NCBI GenBank assembly: GCA_963823945.1
Contig: CAWGNK010000003.1
Span: 496,001-560,000 of the forward strand
Origin: Bog-793 sp963823945
GTDB taxonomy: Bacteria; Actinomycetota; Acidimicrobiia; Acidimicrobiales; Bog-793
DNA: 64,000 nt
Reading direction: 5' to 3'
Below are positions 17,287 through 27,345 of this stretch, piece by piece. Under the pieces are notes generated by a model. It was not told where the DNA came from and did not search any database. It was given only the letters and a program-made list of their open reading frames with translations. The translations under genes and the position numbers were made by a program. Position 1 is the first letter of the stretch. Every line of letters starts with the position of its first letter.

Positions 17287-18888
17287 ATGGCCGAGTTGTC
17301 GATTAGTGCCGACGAGATCACGGCCGTACTCGCGCGGCACGTCGATGAGCTGACGACAGAGGTCGGTGCCGAGCAGGTCGGCCGCATCAGCGAGGTCGGC
17401 GACGGGATCGCCCACATCTCGGGCCTTCCGCGCGCCTCGGTGAACGAGCTGTTGGAGTTCGAGAACGGAACCTACGGCCTCGCGCTCAACCTCGACGAGG
17501 AGGAGATCGGCGCGATCGTGCTCGGCGAGGTCGCGGGGCTCGATGAAGGACAGGCCGTGCGCACCACGGGGAGGATCCTGTCGGTCCCCGTGGGTGACGC
17601 CCTCCTCGGACGGGTGGTCAACGCCCTCGGCGAGCCGATCGACGGGAAGGGTCCGCTCGGCGATGTGGAGATGCGCCGCCTCGAGGTGCAGGCGCCGGGG
17701 GTGATGAAGCGCCAGCCGGTGTGCGATCCGTTGCAGACCGGCATCAAGGTGATCGACGCCGTCACCCCGATCGGCCGGGGCCAGCGCGAGCTCATCATCG
17801 GCGACCGCAAGACCGGCAAGACGACGATCGCCGTCGACACGATCATCAACCAGCGCGGCAAGGGCGTGAAATGCATCTACGTCGCGATCGGCCAGAAGGG
17901 GTCGACGGTCGCCCAGGTGGTCGCGACCCTCGCCGCGCACGAGGCGCTCGAATACACGGTCGTCGTCGCGGCTCCCGCCTCCGAACCGGCGCCGTTCAAG
18001 TACCTCGCGCCCTACGCCGGCTGCGCGATGGGGCAGCACTGGATGGAGCGCGGTGAGCACGCCCTCATCGTCTACGACGACCTCTCGAAACAGGCCGACG
18101 CCTACCGGCAGCTGTCGCTGCTGCTCCGCCGGCCCCCGGGGCGCGAGGCCTACCCGGGCGACGTCTTCTACCTGCACAGCCGGCTGCTCGAACGTGCCGC
18201 CAAGCTCTCCGACGAGTTCGGGGGTGGATCGCTGACCGCGTTGCCGATCATCGAGACCAAGGCGGGGGACATCGCGGCCTACATCCCGACGAACGTGATC
18301 TCGATCACCGACGGCCAGATCTTCCTCGAGACCGATCTTTTCAACTCCGGGGTCCGCCCGGCGATGAACATCGGCAACTCGGTGTCGCGCGTCGGGGGTG
18401 CCGCCCAGGTGAAGGCCATGAAGTCGGTCGTCGGTTCGCTGAAGATCGACCTCGCCCAGTTCCGCGACCTCGAGGCGTTCGCGACCTTCGGCTCCGAGCT
18501 CGACAAGGCCTCCCAGGCCCAGCTCGACCGTGGCTACCGCCTGATCGAACTGCTAAAGCAGGGCCACAACGAGCCGCTGCCGGTCGAAGAGGAGATCATC
18601 GTCATCTACGCCGGTGCGAACGGGTTCACCGACTCGGTCAAGGTCGACGACGTCAGGCGCTTCGAGGCGGTGCTGCGCGCCGACTTCCACACGGTGCACC
18701 CCGAGATGCTCGAACACATCCGGTCGACGGGCACGCTGCCGGACTTGGCCGCTTTCGAGGCGGCGATCAAGGACGTGGTGGCGGGCTTCGCCGACGAGCC
18801 GGACGAGGGCGCCGCGCCCGACCTCGCCGACCAGGATCCCGCCGACGATGCCGACGGCGGCACCACGCCGGCCGGACCGCAGGACTGA
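17287..18888 (+). CDS. atpA: F1Fo ATP synthase subunit alpha
   Basis: Non-catalytic nucleotide-binding subunit of F1. The 533 residues include the beta-barrel domain, Walker A GDRKTGKT, DALIVYDD-type Walker B (HALIVYDDLSKQ) and the C-terminal helical bundle with NSVSRVGGAAQ. The last 45 residues are an acidic, low-complexity tail (EPDEGAAPDLADQD), reminiscent of the C-terminal extension of mycobacterial alpha, though the sequence is different. AGGAAAGG precedes ATG 17287. Confidence 0.97.
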   Translation: MAELSISADEITAVLARHVDELTTEVGAEQVGRISEVGDGIAHISGLPRASVNELLEFENGTYGLALNLDEEEIGAIVLGEVAGLDEGQAVRTTGRILSVPVGDALLGRVVNALGEPIDGKGPLGDVEMRRLEVQAPGVMKRQPVCDPLQTGIKVIDAVTPIGRGQRELIIGDRKTGKTTIAVDTIINQRGKGVKCIYVAIGQKGSTVAQVVATLAAHEALEYTVVVAAPASEPAPFKYLAPYAGCAMGQHWMERGEHALIVYDDLSKQADAYRQLSLLLRRPPGREAYPGDVFYLHSRLLERAAKLSDEFGGGSLTALPIIETKAGDIAAYIPTNVISITDGQIFLETDLFNSGVRPAMNIGNSVSRVGGAAQVKAMKSVVGSLKIDLAQFRDLEAFATFGSELDKASQAQLDRGYRLIELLKQGHNEPLPVEEEIIVIYAGANGFTDSVKVDDVRRFEAVLRADFHTVHPEMLEHIRSTGTLPDLAAFEAAIKDVVAGFADEPDEGAAPDLADQDPADDADGGTTPAGPQD

Positions 18889-18891
18889 GCG

Positions 18892-19839
18892 ATGTCGTCA
18901 GGCCAGGAGCGCGTCCTGCGACGCCGGATCCACAGCATCGAGTCGACCGAGAAGCTGACCCGTGCGATGGATCTCATCTCGGCGTCCCAGATCGTGCGCG
19001 CCCAGGCCCGCATCCGGGCGAGCCGGCCCTACGTCGAGGGGATCGAGGAGGTCCTCGCGGTCACGGCGGCCGATGTGGGCCCGTCGTCGGCGGTCCGCGG
19101 CGTGCCGGAGGACCCGGCCCGCGTGCTCGTCGTCGCGATCGTCGCCGACCGCGGGCTGTGCGGCGCCTACAACTCGGCCGTGCTGCGTGCCACCGAGCGT
19201 GTGCTGCGCGCCGGTGAGGCCGAGGGGCGTGCCTACAGGGTCGTCACCGTCGGGCGCCGGGCGCAGAGCTTTTTCCGGTTCCACGGGCGCCGGATCGAGA
19301 AGGCCTTCGTGAAGATGACCGATCGACCGACCTACGAGGACGCCCGCCAGGTCGCGGCCGAGATCGTGGGGCCGTTCCTCGCCGGCGAGGTCGACCTCGT
19401 CCAGCTCGTCTCCACGCGCTTCCGTTCCGCCGGCACCCAGGAGGTCGAGGTGCGCCAGCTCCTGCCGCTCGCGCCCGACGGACCGGGCCCGGAGGGGGAC
19501 CCGACGGAGACCGCGCCGGCGCCACAGGGCTTCTACGATTTCGAGCCGACGGCCGAGGACCTGCTCGCGACGCTCGTGCCGCGCTACGCCGAGACCGTGC
19601 TCTTCCAGGCGCTGCTCGAGGCGGCGGCCTCGGAGCACACCGCCCGGCAGCGGGCGATGTCCGCCGCGACCGAGAATGCCGACGAGCTCGCGACGACGCT
19701 CAGCCGGCTGATGAACCGCATCCGCCAGGATTCGATCACGACCGAGATCATGGAGGTCGTCGGGGGTGCGGAGGCGTTGCGGGGGACCGGTTCCCGGGGC
19801 GGTCCCGAGGTTCTCACCACAAGTTCCAGCGAGGAGTAG
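18892..19839 (+). CDS. atpG: F1Fo ATP synthase subunit gamma
   Basis: Central rotor shaft. The 315 residues have the N-terminal coiled helix with RRRIHSIESTEKLTRAMDLIS, the DRGLCGAYN motif, and the C-terminal helix SAATENADELATTLSRLMN. An insert of about 20 residues rich in Pro/Gly/Glu (near residues 195-215) makes it longer than average. ATG 18892 is 3 nt after the atpA stop. Confidence 0.95.
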   Translation: MSSGQERVLRRRIHSIESTEKLTRAMDLISASQIVRAQARIRASRPYVEGIEEVLAVTAADVGPSSAVRGVPEDPARVLVVAIVADRGLCGAYNSAVLRATERVLRAGEAEGRAYRVVTVGRRAQSFFRFHGRRIEKAFVKMTDRPTYEDARQVAAEIVGPFLAGEVDLVQLVSTRFRSAGTQEVEVRQLLPLAPDGPGPEGDPTETAPAPQGFYDFEPTAEDLLATLVPRYAETVLFQALLEAAASEHTARQRAMSAATENADELATTLSRLMNRIRQDSITTEIMEVVGGAEALRGTGSRGGPEVLTTSSSEE

Positions 19840-19844
19840 AGGCG

Positions 19845-21293
19845 ATGTCGACCGAAACTGGCACGGCGGATCCGGGCGGCAGCCCGCTCGAGAACGGCCG
19901 GGTGGTCTCCATCGCCGGCCCCGTCGTCGACGTCGAGTTCCCGCCGCACGCGCTCCCGGAGATCAACATGGCCCTCGAGATCGACCTCGAGCTCGAGGGG
20001 GCGAAGGTCGTCATCACCGCCGAGGTCGCGCAGCAGATCGGCGAGGGCCGCGTCCGCTGCATCTGCCTGAAGCCGACCGACGGCCTCGAGCGCGGCGCCG
20101 TCGTGCGCAACACCGGGCAGGGCATCACGGTCCCGGTCGGCGACAACGTGCTGGGCCACGCCTTCAACGTCATCGGCGAGCCGATCGACACCGACGACGT
20201 CGGCGAGATCGCCGACCGCTGGGAGATCCACCGCGACCCGCCGCCGTTCGAGGAGCTCGAACCGCGCCGGGAGATGTTCGAGACCGGCATCAAGGTGATC
20301 GACCTGTTGGAGCCGTACGTGCAGGGCGGCAAGATCGGCCTGTTCGGCGGGGCCGGTGTCGGCAAGACGATCCTCATCCTCGAGATGATCAACCGTGTCG
20401 CCAAGCAGCACGGCGGTGTCTCGGTCTTCGCCGGCGTCGGCGAGCGGACCCGCGAGGGGACCGACCTCTGGCTCGAGATGCAGCAGTCGGGTGTCATCGA
20501 CAAGGCGGTCCTCGTCTACGGGCAGATGGACGAGCCGCCCGGCGTCCGCCTGCGGGTCGCGCTCAGCGCCCTCACCATGGCGGAGTACTTCCGGGACGTG
20601 AAGCACCAGGACGTGCTGCTGTTCGTCGACAACATCTTCCGCTTCGTCCAGGCCGGTTCGGAGGTCTCGACGCTGCTCGGCCGGATGCCGTCCGCCGTCG
20701 GCTACCAGCCGACGCTCGCCGACGAGATGGGCCAGCTCCAGGAGCGGATCACCTCGACCCGGGGCCGCTCGATCACCTCGATCCAGGCGGTGTACGTGCC
20801 CGCCGACGACTACACGGACCCGGCGCCGTTCACGACGTTCACCCACCTCGACGCGACGACCGAGCTCTCGCGCCAGATCGCCGCCCTGGGGATCTACCCG
20901 GCGGTCGACCCGCTCGCCTCGACGAGCAGCATCCTCGCCCCCGAGGTCGTCGGCGAGCGCCACTACAACTGTGCGAGCGCGGTCAAGCAGGTCCTCCAGC
21001 GCTACCGCGACCTACAGGACATCATCGCCATTCTCGGCCTCGAGGAACTCTCCGAGGAGGACCGGCTGACGGTCACCCGGGCCCGCAAGATCCAGCGGTT
21101 CCTGTCGCAGCCGTTCTTCGTCGGTGAGGTCTTCACCGGCCTGCCGGGCGTCTACGTGGCCGTCGACGAGACCGTCCGCAGCTTCGAGGCGTTGCTCGGC
21201 GGGGACCTCGACGACATCCCCGAGCAGGCGTTCCTGAACGCCGGCGGCGTCGACGACGTGCGCGAGAAGTCCAAGGCGCTCGAGAGCGCCTGA
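19845..21293 (+). CDS. atpD: F1Fo ATP synthase subunit beta
   Basis: Catalytic subunit of F1. The 482 residues include Walker A GGAGVGKT, the GERTREG motif with the catalytic Glu region, Walker B VLLFVDNIFRF and the DELSEED-equivalent LEELSEED. ATG 19845 follows AGGCG closely. All catalytic residues that can be checked by eye are intact. Confidence 0.97.
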   Translation: MSTETGTADPGGSPLENGRVVSIAGPVVDVEFPPHALPEINMALEIDLELEGAKVVITAEVAQQIGEGRVRCICLKPTDGLERGAVVRNTGQGITVPVGDNVLGHAFNVIGEPIDTDDVGEIADRWEIHRDPPPFEELEPRREMFETGIKVIDLLEPYVQGGKIGLFGGAGVGKTILILEMINRVAKQHGGVSVFAGVGERTREGTDLWLEMQQSGVIDKAVLVYGQMDEPPGVRLRVALSALTMAEYFRDVKHQDVLLFVDNIFRFVQAGSEVSTLLGRMPSAVGYQPTLADEMGQLQERITSTRGRSITSIQAVYVPADDYTDPAPFTTFTHLDATTELSRQIAALGIYPAVDPLASTSSILAPEVVGERHYNCASAVKQVLQRYRDLQDIIAILGLEELSEEDRLTVTRARKIQRFLSQPFFVGEVFTGLPGVYVAVDETVRSFEALLGGDLDDIPEQAFLNAGGVDDVREKSKALESA

Positions 21294-21311
21294 GCGGGCG
21301 GACGGACTGAC

Positions 21312-21812
21312 GTGGGGACGCCCTTCCCGGTCGAACTCGTGACTCCCGAGAGGGTGCTCTACTCCGGCGAGGCCGACGAGGTTTCGCTGCGCGCCGTCGA
21401 GGGTGAGATCACCTTCCTCGCCGGCCACGAGGACTACGTCGGCGTCGCCGACGTGACCGTCGTGCGCATCGGCGTCGTGGGACGCGACGCGGCCGGGCAG
21501 GACCCGGCCGAGCTGCGCGCCGCCGTGCACGGCGGATTCGTCCACGTCGACGGCGAGGGCGTCGTCATCCTGGCCGGTGTGGCCGAGCTCGCCTCCGAGA
21601 TCGACGTCGCCCGTGCGCGCGCCGCCCTCGCGGCCGCCGAGGGCCGGGTCGGTGACGGGACCCCGGCGGCACCGGAACCCGGGGCGCCGGAGGGGGCCGC
21701 CGGTCCGAGCCAGCCGCCCGTCGCCACGGACACGGACCCCGCCTCGCCGCAGTCCGCCATCCGCCGCGCCCGGGTCCGCCTCGAGGCGGCGGGGGCCACC
21801 GCGCCGGCGTGA
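21312..21812 (+). CDS. atpC: F1Fo ATP synthase subunit epsilon, extended hinge
   Basis: Rotor subunit that can inhibit ATP hydrolysis. The N-terminal beta-sandwich is normal (FPVELVTPERVLYSGEADEV; GEITFLAGHEDYV), but total length is 166 residues. Between the two C-terminal helices there is a linker of about 45 residues rich in Pro, Ala and Gly (about 115-150), ending in a final basic helix (SAIRRARVRLEA). The linker may alter the inhibitory up/down movement. GTG 21312; its stop overlaps the next gene. Confidence 0.92.
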   Translation: MGTPFPVELVTPERVLYSGEADEVSLRAVEGEITFLAGHEDYVGVADVTVVRIGVVGRDAAGQDPAELRAAVHGGFVHVDGEGVVILAGVAELASEIDVARARAALAAAEGRVGDGTPAAPEPGAPEGAAGPSQPPVATDTDPASPQSAIRRARVRLEAAGATAPA

Positions 21813-22846
21813 CGCCCGACCAGGGCCCGCCGGACTCGGCCGCGCGCCGCCGGGCGCGGTCGGCGGCCCGCCGGCGCCTGCTGCTCGCGATGCCGGTTTC
21901 CGGGCGGGAGGGCGCCGAGATCGACGGCCTGCGGCGCGCCCTCGGCGGAGCGGGGCTCGGGCGCATCGACCCGCACGTCACGCTCGTCCCCCCCGTCAAC
22001 GTGCGCGACGACGAGCTCGTCGACGTGCTCCGGCTGCTCCGGTCGGTGGCCAGTCTCGACCCGGCCGTGGTGAGGATCGGGCCGGCGCGCACCTTCGCCC
22101 CGCGCACGCCGGTCATCTACCTCGAGGTCACCGGGGACACGGCGGGGATCGCCGGGCTGCGGCGCCGGCTCACCGTCGCGCCGCTCGTCCCGGAGGTCGC
22201 GCGCCGCGAGCGTGCGTTCGTGCCGCACGTCACGGTCGGCGGGCGCGTGGAGGGACCCCGGATCGCCGCCGCGCTCGAGACGCTGGCCGACTTCCAGCTG
22301 ACGGCGACGCTCGCCTCGGTCATGCTCTGCGAGCAGGACGAGGCCGCTCCCCGCCACCCGTGGCGCGTCATCGCCGACGTCGCGCTCGGCTCGGGGTCGC
22401 TCGTCGGCCGGGGAGGCCGCGAGCTCACCTTCGTCGCCTCGACGCGCCTCGACCCCGAGGCGGAGGTGTGGGCGGACGCCACCCCGGGCGAGGACGTGAC
22501 GGGGGCGGTCGCAGGGATCCCACCGACCAGGGAGCCGTTCGTGGTGACCGCGTACGCCGGCGACCGGCCCGTCGCGGCCGTCGTCGGGACGATCGGGCCC
22601 GGCTCCGTCGAGATCCACAAGTGGCGCCTTGACGAGCACCGGCGCGGCGAGGGCATCGGCGGGCAGCTCGTGCGGGCGCTCGAGGGGATCGCGGCTGCGC
22701 GCGGCTGCGCGTGGGTCTTCGTCGCCGCCGTCGCCGGCGGGCCCGTCGAGGGCTTCCTTGCCCACCAGGGCTACGCGCGCGCCGGCGAATTCGACGGGCA
22801 CCCGGGCGCGTGGCGCACCGTGACACTCGGTCGCCGGGTGGGCTGA
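21809..22846 (+). CDS. 2H phosphoesterase (2'-5' RNA ligase-like) fused to GNAT acetyltransferase
   Basis: A 345-residue protein with two recognisable halves. Residues about 20-200 carry the paired HxT motifs of the 2H phosphoesterase superfamily (DPHVTLVPP and VPHVTVGGR), with the expected spacing of roughly 90 residues; such enzymes act on cyclic phosphodiester or 2'-5' linkages. Residues about 240-345 resemble a GNAT N-acetyltransferase with the acetyl-CoA loop RRGEGIGGQLVRAL and a C-terminal GFLAHQGYARAGEF. GTG 21809 overlaps atpC (GTGA), so it may be translated with the ATP synthase operon. Substrates of both domains are unknown. Confidence 0.72.
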   Translation: MTPDQGPPDSAARRRARSAARRRLLLAMPVSGREGAEIDGLRRALGGAGLGRIDPHVTLVPPVNVRDDELVDVLRLLRSVASLDPAVVRIGPARTFAPRTPVIYLEVTGDTAGIAGLRRRLTVAPLVPEVARRERAFVPHVTVGGRVEGPRIAAALETLADFQLTATLASVMLCEQDEAAPRHPWRVIADVALGSGSLVGRGGRELTFVASTRLDPEAEVWADATPGEDVTGAVAGIPPTREPFVVTAYAGDRPVAAVVGTIGPGSVEIHKWRLDEHRRGEGIGGQLVRALEGIAAARGCAWVFVAAVAGGPVEGFLAHQGYARAGEFDGHPGAWRTVTLGRRVG

Positions 22847-22916
22847 CCCTGTCCCGTGCCGGCCGGGGTGGCCTCGCGACGGGCCGGGGGCGGATATCGG
22901 TTCCGCGGCGGGGCGG

Positions 22917-22922
22917 TAGCGT
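22917..22922 (+). promoter_or_regulatory. Candidate -10 box for leaderless murA mRNA
   Basis: TAGCGT lies 7 nt before ATG 22930, with no ribosome-binding site between (CTGCGGA). No clear -35 box. Confidence 0.3.
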
Positions 22923-22929
22923 CTGCGGA

Positions 22930-24204
22930 ATGCAGCTGTTCACCGTGCGCTCCACGGGGCCGCTCGCCGGCGAGGTCACCGTCCAGGGCGCCAAGAACTC
23001 GGTTCTGAAGCTCATGGCCGCCTCCTTGCTCGCCGAGGGGACGACGCGGCTCGAGAACGTGCCCCGCATCACCGACGTCGAGACGATGGCGGAGGTCCTC
23101 ACGGCGATCGGGGCGGAGGTCCGGCGGGACGAGTCCGGCGACCTCCTCATCACCACCCCCGCCGCCTGTACGCCGGTCGCGCCCTACGAGCTCGTCGAAC
23201 GGATGCGGGCGTCGATCGTCGTTCTCGGGCCGCTGCTGGCCCGCCACCACTTCGCGCGGGTGTCACTGCCCGGCGGCGACGACTTCGGCTCGCGGCCGAT
23301 CGACATGCACCTGCGGGCGCTCAGCGAGCTGGGCGCCGAGTTCACGACGGAGCACGGCTACGTCGAGGGGCGCTGCGACCGCTTCGTGGGCGCGCGCGTC
23401 GTCCTCGAGTACCCGAGCCACACGGCGACGGACAACATCCTGTCGGCGGCGGTGCTCGCCAAGGGGACGACGGTGATCGAGAACGCGGCCCGGGAACCCG
23501 AGGTACAGGACCTCGCCGCCCTGCTGTGCGCGATGGGTGGCCACATCTCGGGGGCGGGGACCTCGCGCATCGAGGTCGAGGGTGTCGACGAGCTCCACGC
23601 GGCCTCGCACCGGGCCGTCGCCGACCGCGTCGAGGCGGCGACCTTCCTCGCCGCGGTGGCGATCGCCGGCGGCAAGGTCCACGTGCGCGGCGCCCACCCC
23701 GAGCACATGGACATGTACCTCGAGAAGCTCGGCACGATGGGGGTCTCGATCGAGCCGACGGCGTCGGGGATCTCGGCCCGGTTCGAGGGCCGGCCGCACG
23801 CCGTCGACGTGTCGACGCTGCCGTATCCGGGGGTGGCCACCGACTACAAGCCGCTGCTCGTGACCGTGCTCGCGATCGCCGAGGGCGTGGCGATCGTGAG
23901 CGAGAACATCTACGCGGGAAGGTTCCGCTACGTCGACGAGCTGCGCCGGATGGGGGCGGACATCCGCACCGAGGGCCACCACGCCGTCGTGCGCGGGGTG
24001 CCGCGGCTGTCCGGTGCGCCGGTGCGGGCCCCGGACATCCGGGCCGGGGCGGCGCTCGTCCTGGCGGGGCTCGCCGCCGACGGCGAGACACTCGTGACGG
24101 GGATCGAGCACATCGACCGGGGCTACGAGGGCTTTGACGCCAAGCTGCGGGCCCTCGGCGCCGACGTCACCCGCGGGGACGACCAGCCCGCCGCCGCGCC
24201 GTGA
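22930..24204 (+). CDS. murA: UDP-N-acetylglucosamine 1-carboxyvinyltransferase with Asp at the fosfomycin-Cys position
   Basis: First committed step of peptidoglycan synthesis: transfers enolpyruvate from PEP to UDP-GlcNAc. The 424 residues form two inside-out alpha/beta domains; VQGAKNSVLKL near the start holds the conserved Lys-Asn pair. In the active-site loop LPGGDDFGSRPIDMH, Asp117 occupies the position of Cys115 of Escherichia coli MurA (LPGGC...). Mycobacterial and chlamydial enzymes carry the same Cys-to-Asp change and are insensitive to fosfomycin. ATG 22930 matches the family start. Last residues are a short Asp/Pro/Ala tail. Confidence 0.96.
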   Translation: MQLFTVRSTGPLAGEVTVQGAKNSVLKLMAASLLAEGTTRLENVPRITDVETMAEVLTAIGAEVRRDESGDLLITTPAACTPVAPYELVERMRASIVVLGPLLARHHFARVSLPGGDDFGSRPIDMHLRALSELGAEFTTEHGYVEGRCDRFVGARVVLEYPSHTATDNILSAAVLAKGTTVIENAAREPEVQDLAALLCAMGGHISGAGTSRIEVEGVDELHAASHRAVADRVEAATFLAAVAIAGGKVHVRGAHPEHMDMYLEKLGTMGVSIEPTASGISARFEGRPHAVDVSTLPYPGVATDYKPLLVTVLAIAEGVAIVSENIYAGRFRYVDELRRMGADIRTEGHHAVVRGVPRLSGAPVRAPDIRAGAALVLAGLAADGETLVTGIEHIDRGYEGFDAKLRALGADVTRGDDQPAAAP

Positions 24205-24220
24205 CCGCCGGGCAGGCGCC

Positions 24221-25942
<1,722 letters not shown>

Positions 25943-27310
25943 ATGGTCCTCGTGCCCGCCGAGCTGGGCGCCCTCGCCCGGGGGTACCTCGACCGCCAGC
26001 CGTGGTTCCAGTTGACGACGCCGGGGGCCCGTGCCGACGAGATCGAGCTCGTCAGCTCTGAGCTGCTCCGCGAGGGGTCGCCGCCGCTGTGCCGCCTGCT
26101 CCTCGAGTGCCGTGGCCGGCACTTCAGCGTCTTCGCGGGGTGGCGCGACGCCGCCGAGGCGTCGCGGGCGCTCCACGGGCGGGAGGGCGCGATCTTCGGC
26201 TCTGCCCTCGAGGACCGGCGCAGCGTGCTGGTCTACGACGCGCTGGCCGACGACGAGCTCGCGCTCGAGCTGTTCCGTCGCGCGACCGGGGGCCGGGAGA
26301 CGGCGCGCCGCGTCCGGCAGGTCGCGACGGCCGTTTCCCACGCCTCGCTCGTCTACGACGGGCGCTTCCTCATGAAGTGCTACCGGGTGCTCGAGGACAC
26401 CTCCCGCCCGGAGATCGAGGTGGCGATGAAGCTCGACGCCGTCGGCTTCAACGCCATCCTCGCGCCGGTGGCGGCGTGGGCGGCCGACGGGTTCGACCTC
26501 GCGCTCGTGCGCGAGTTCCTGCCTTCGGCGCTCGAGGGGCGGCTGCTGGCGCTCACCTCGCTGCGGGACCTGTTGGCCCGCGTCTCCGGCTACGACCGGG
26601 CCGGCGCGGGTCCCGGGCGCCTCGACCCGGAGCTCGCCGCCGATCCCGCCGCCGCGGTGGCCGCGGCGGGCGGGGACCTCGCCTCGGAGATGCGGCGCCT
26701 CGGGGCAACGGCCGCGCGGATGCACCTCGCGCTGGCCGAGGCCTTCGGGGTCGACGAGGTCGAGCCGGCGACGCTCGCCGACGAGATCGCCGGCCTTGTC
26801 GCCAACGGGTTCGGGGCGCCCGGCGCGGCCCCCCCCGCCCCGGTCAGCGCCGAGCTCGTCGCGCGCGTCGGGAAGATCCGCCGTGGCGAGGCCGGGTCGG
26901 CGATCCGGGTCCACGGCGATTTCCACCTGCGCCGGGTGATGCGCGGCGAGACGGGTTGGGTCGTCGTCGGGTTCGGCGACGACCCGTTGTTCGCCGACGC
27001 GCTCTCGCTCACCTCGCTGTGCCCGCGCTCTGGCACGCCGATCGAGGATCTCGCCGACATGTGGTTCTCCGTCGACCGCGTCGCCCGGGAGGCGCTCGCC
27101 CAGCGGCCGGTCGTCGAGATCGAGCCTGCCCGCCGCCTCGCCCGGGCCTGGGTGGCGCGCAACCGGCGGGCGTTTCTCGAGGGGTATCTCGCCACCCGCG
27201 GCATCGCCGGCCTGCTGCCGGTGGACGCGGGCGTCGTCGAGGGGCTGCTGGCGGTGCTGACCATGGCCCGCGAGCGCCGCCACGGCGTGACGTCTCCCGA
27301 CTCCCGATAG
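25943..27310 (+). CDS. Maltokinase (Mak/Pep2) homologue with altered metal-binding motif
   Basis: Maltokinases phosphorylate maltose from TreS to maltose 1-phosphate for GlgE. This 455-residue protein has the N-terminal Mak lid domain and a C-terminal aminoglycoside-phosphotransferase-like kinase domain. The catalytic loop is kept in part: HGDFHL (Asp326; usual HGDLHLGQ). But the following metal motif, normally DFEGEP, reads GFGDDP at residues 343-348, so the Mg-binding Asp is Gly343. A Pro/Ala insert (GAPGAAPPAP) is also present. Activity may be lost or rewired; a pseudokinase partner of TreS is possible. It directly abuts treS; glgE is not in the window. Confidence 0.8.
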   Translation: MVLVPAELGALARGYLDRQPWFQLTTPGARADEIELVSSELLREGSPPLCRLLLECRGRHFSVFAGWRDAAEASRALHGREGAIFGSALEDRRSVLVYDALADDELALELFRRATGGRETARRVRQVATAVSHASLVYDGRFLMKCYRVLEDTSRPEIEVAMKLDAVGFNAILAPVAAWAADGFDLALVREFLPSALEGRLLALTSLRDLLARVSGYDRAGAGPGRLDPELAADPAAAVAAAGGDLASEMRRLGATAARMHLALAEAFGVDEVEPATLADEIAGLVANGFGAPGAAPPAPVSAELVARVGKIRRGEAGSAIRVHGDFHLRRVMRGETGWVVVGFGDDPLFADALSLTSLCPRSGTPIEDLADMWFSVDRVAREALAQRPVVEIEPARRLARAWVARNRRAFLEGYLATRGIAGLLPVDAGVVEGLLAVLTMARERRHGVTSPDSR

Positions 27311-27345
27311 GCGCGCGCGCCGCTCCGTCGAGTGGACTGGAGGCC

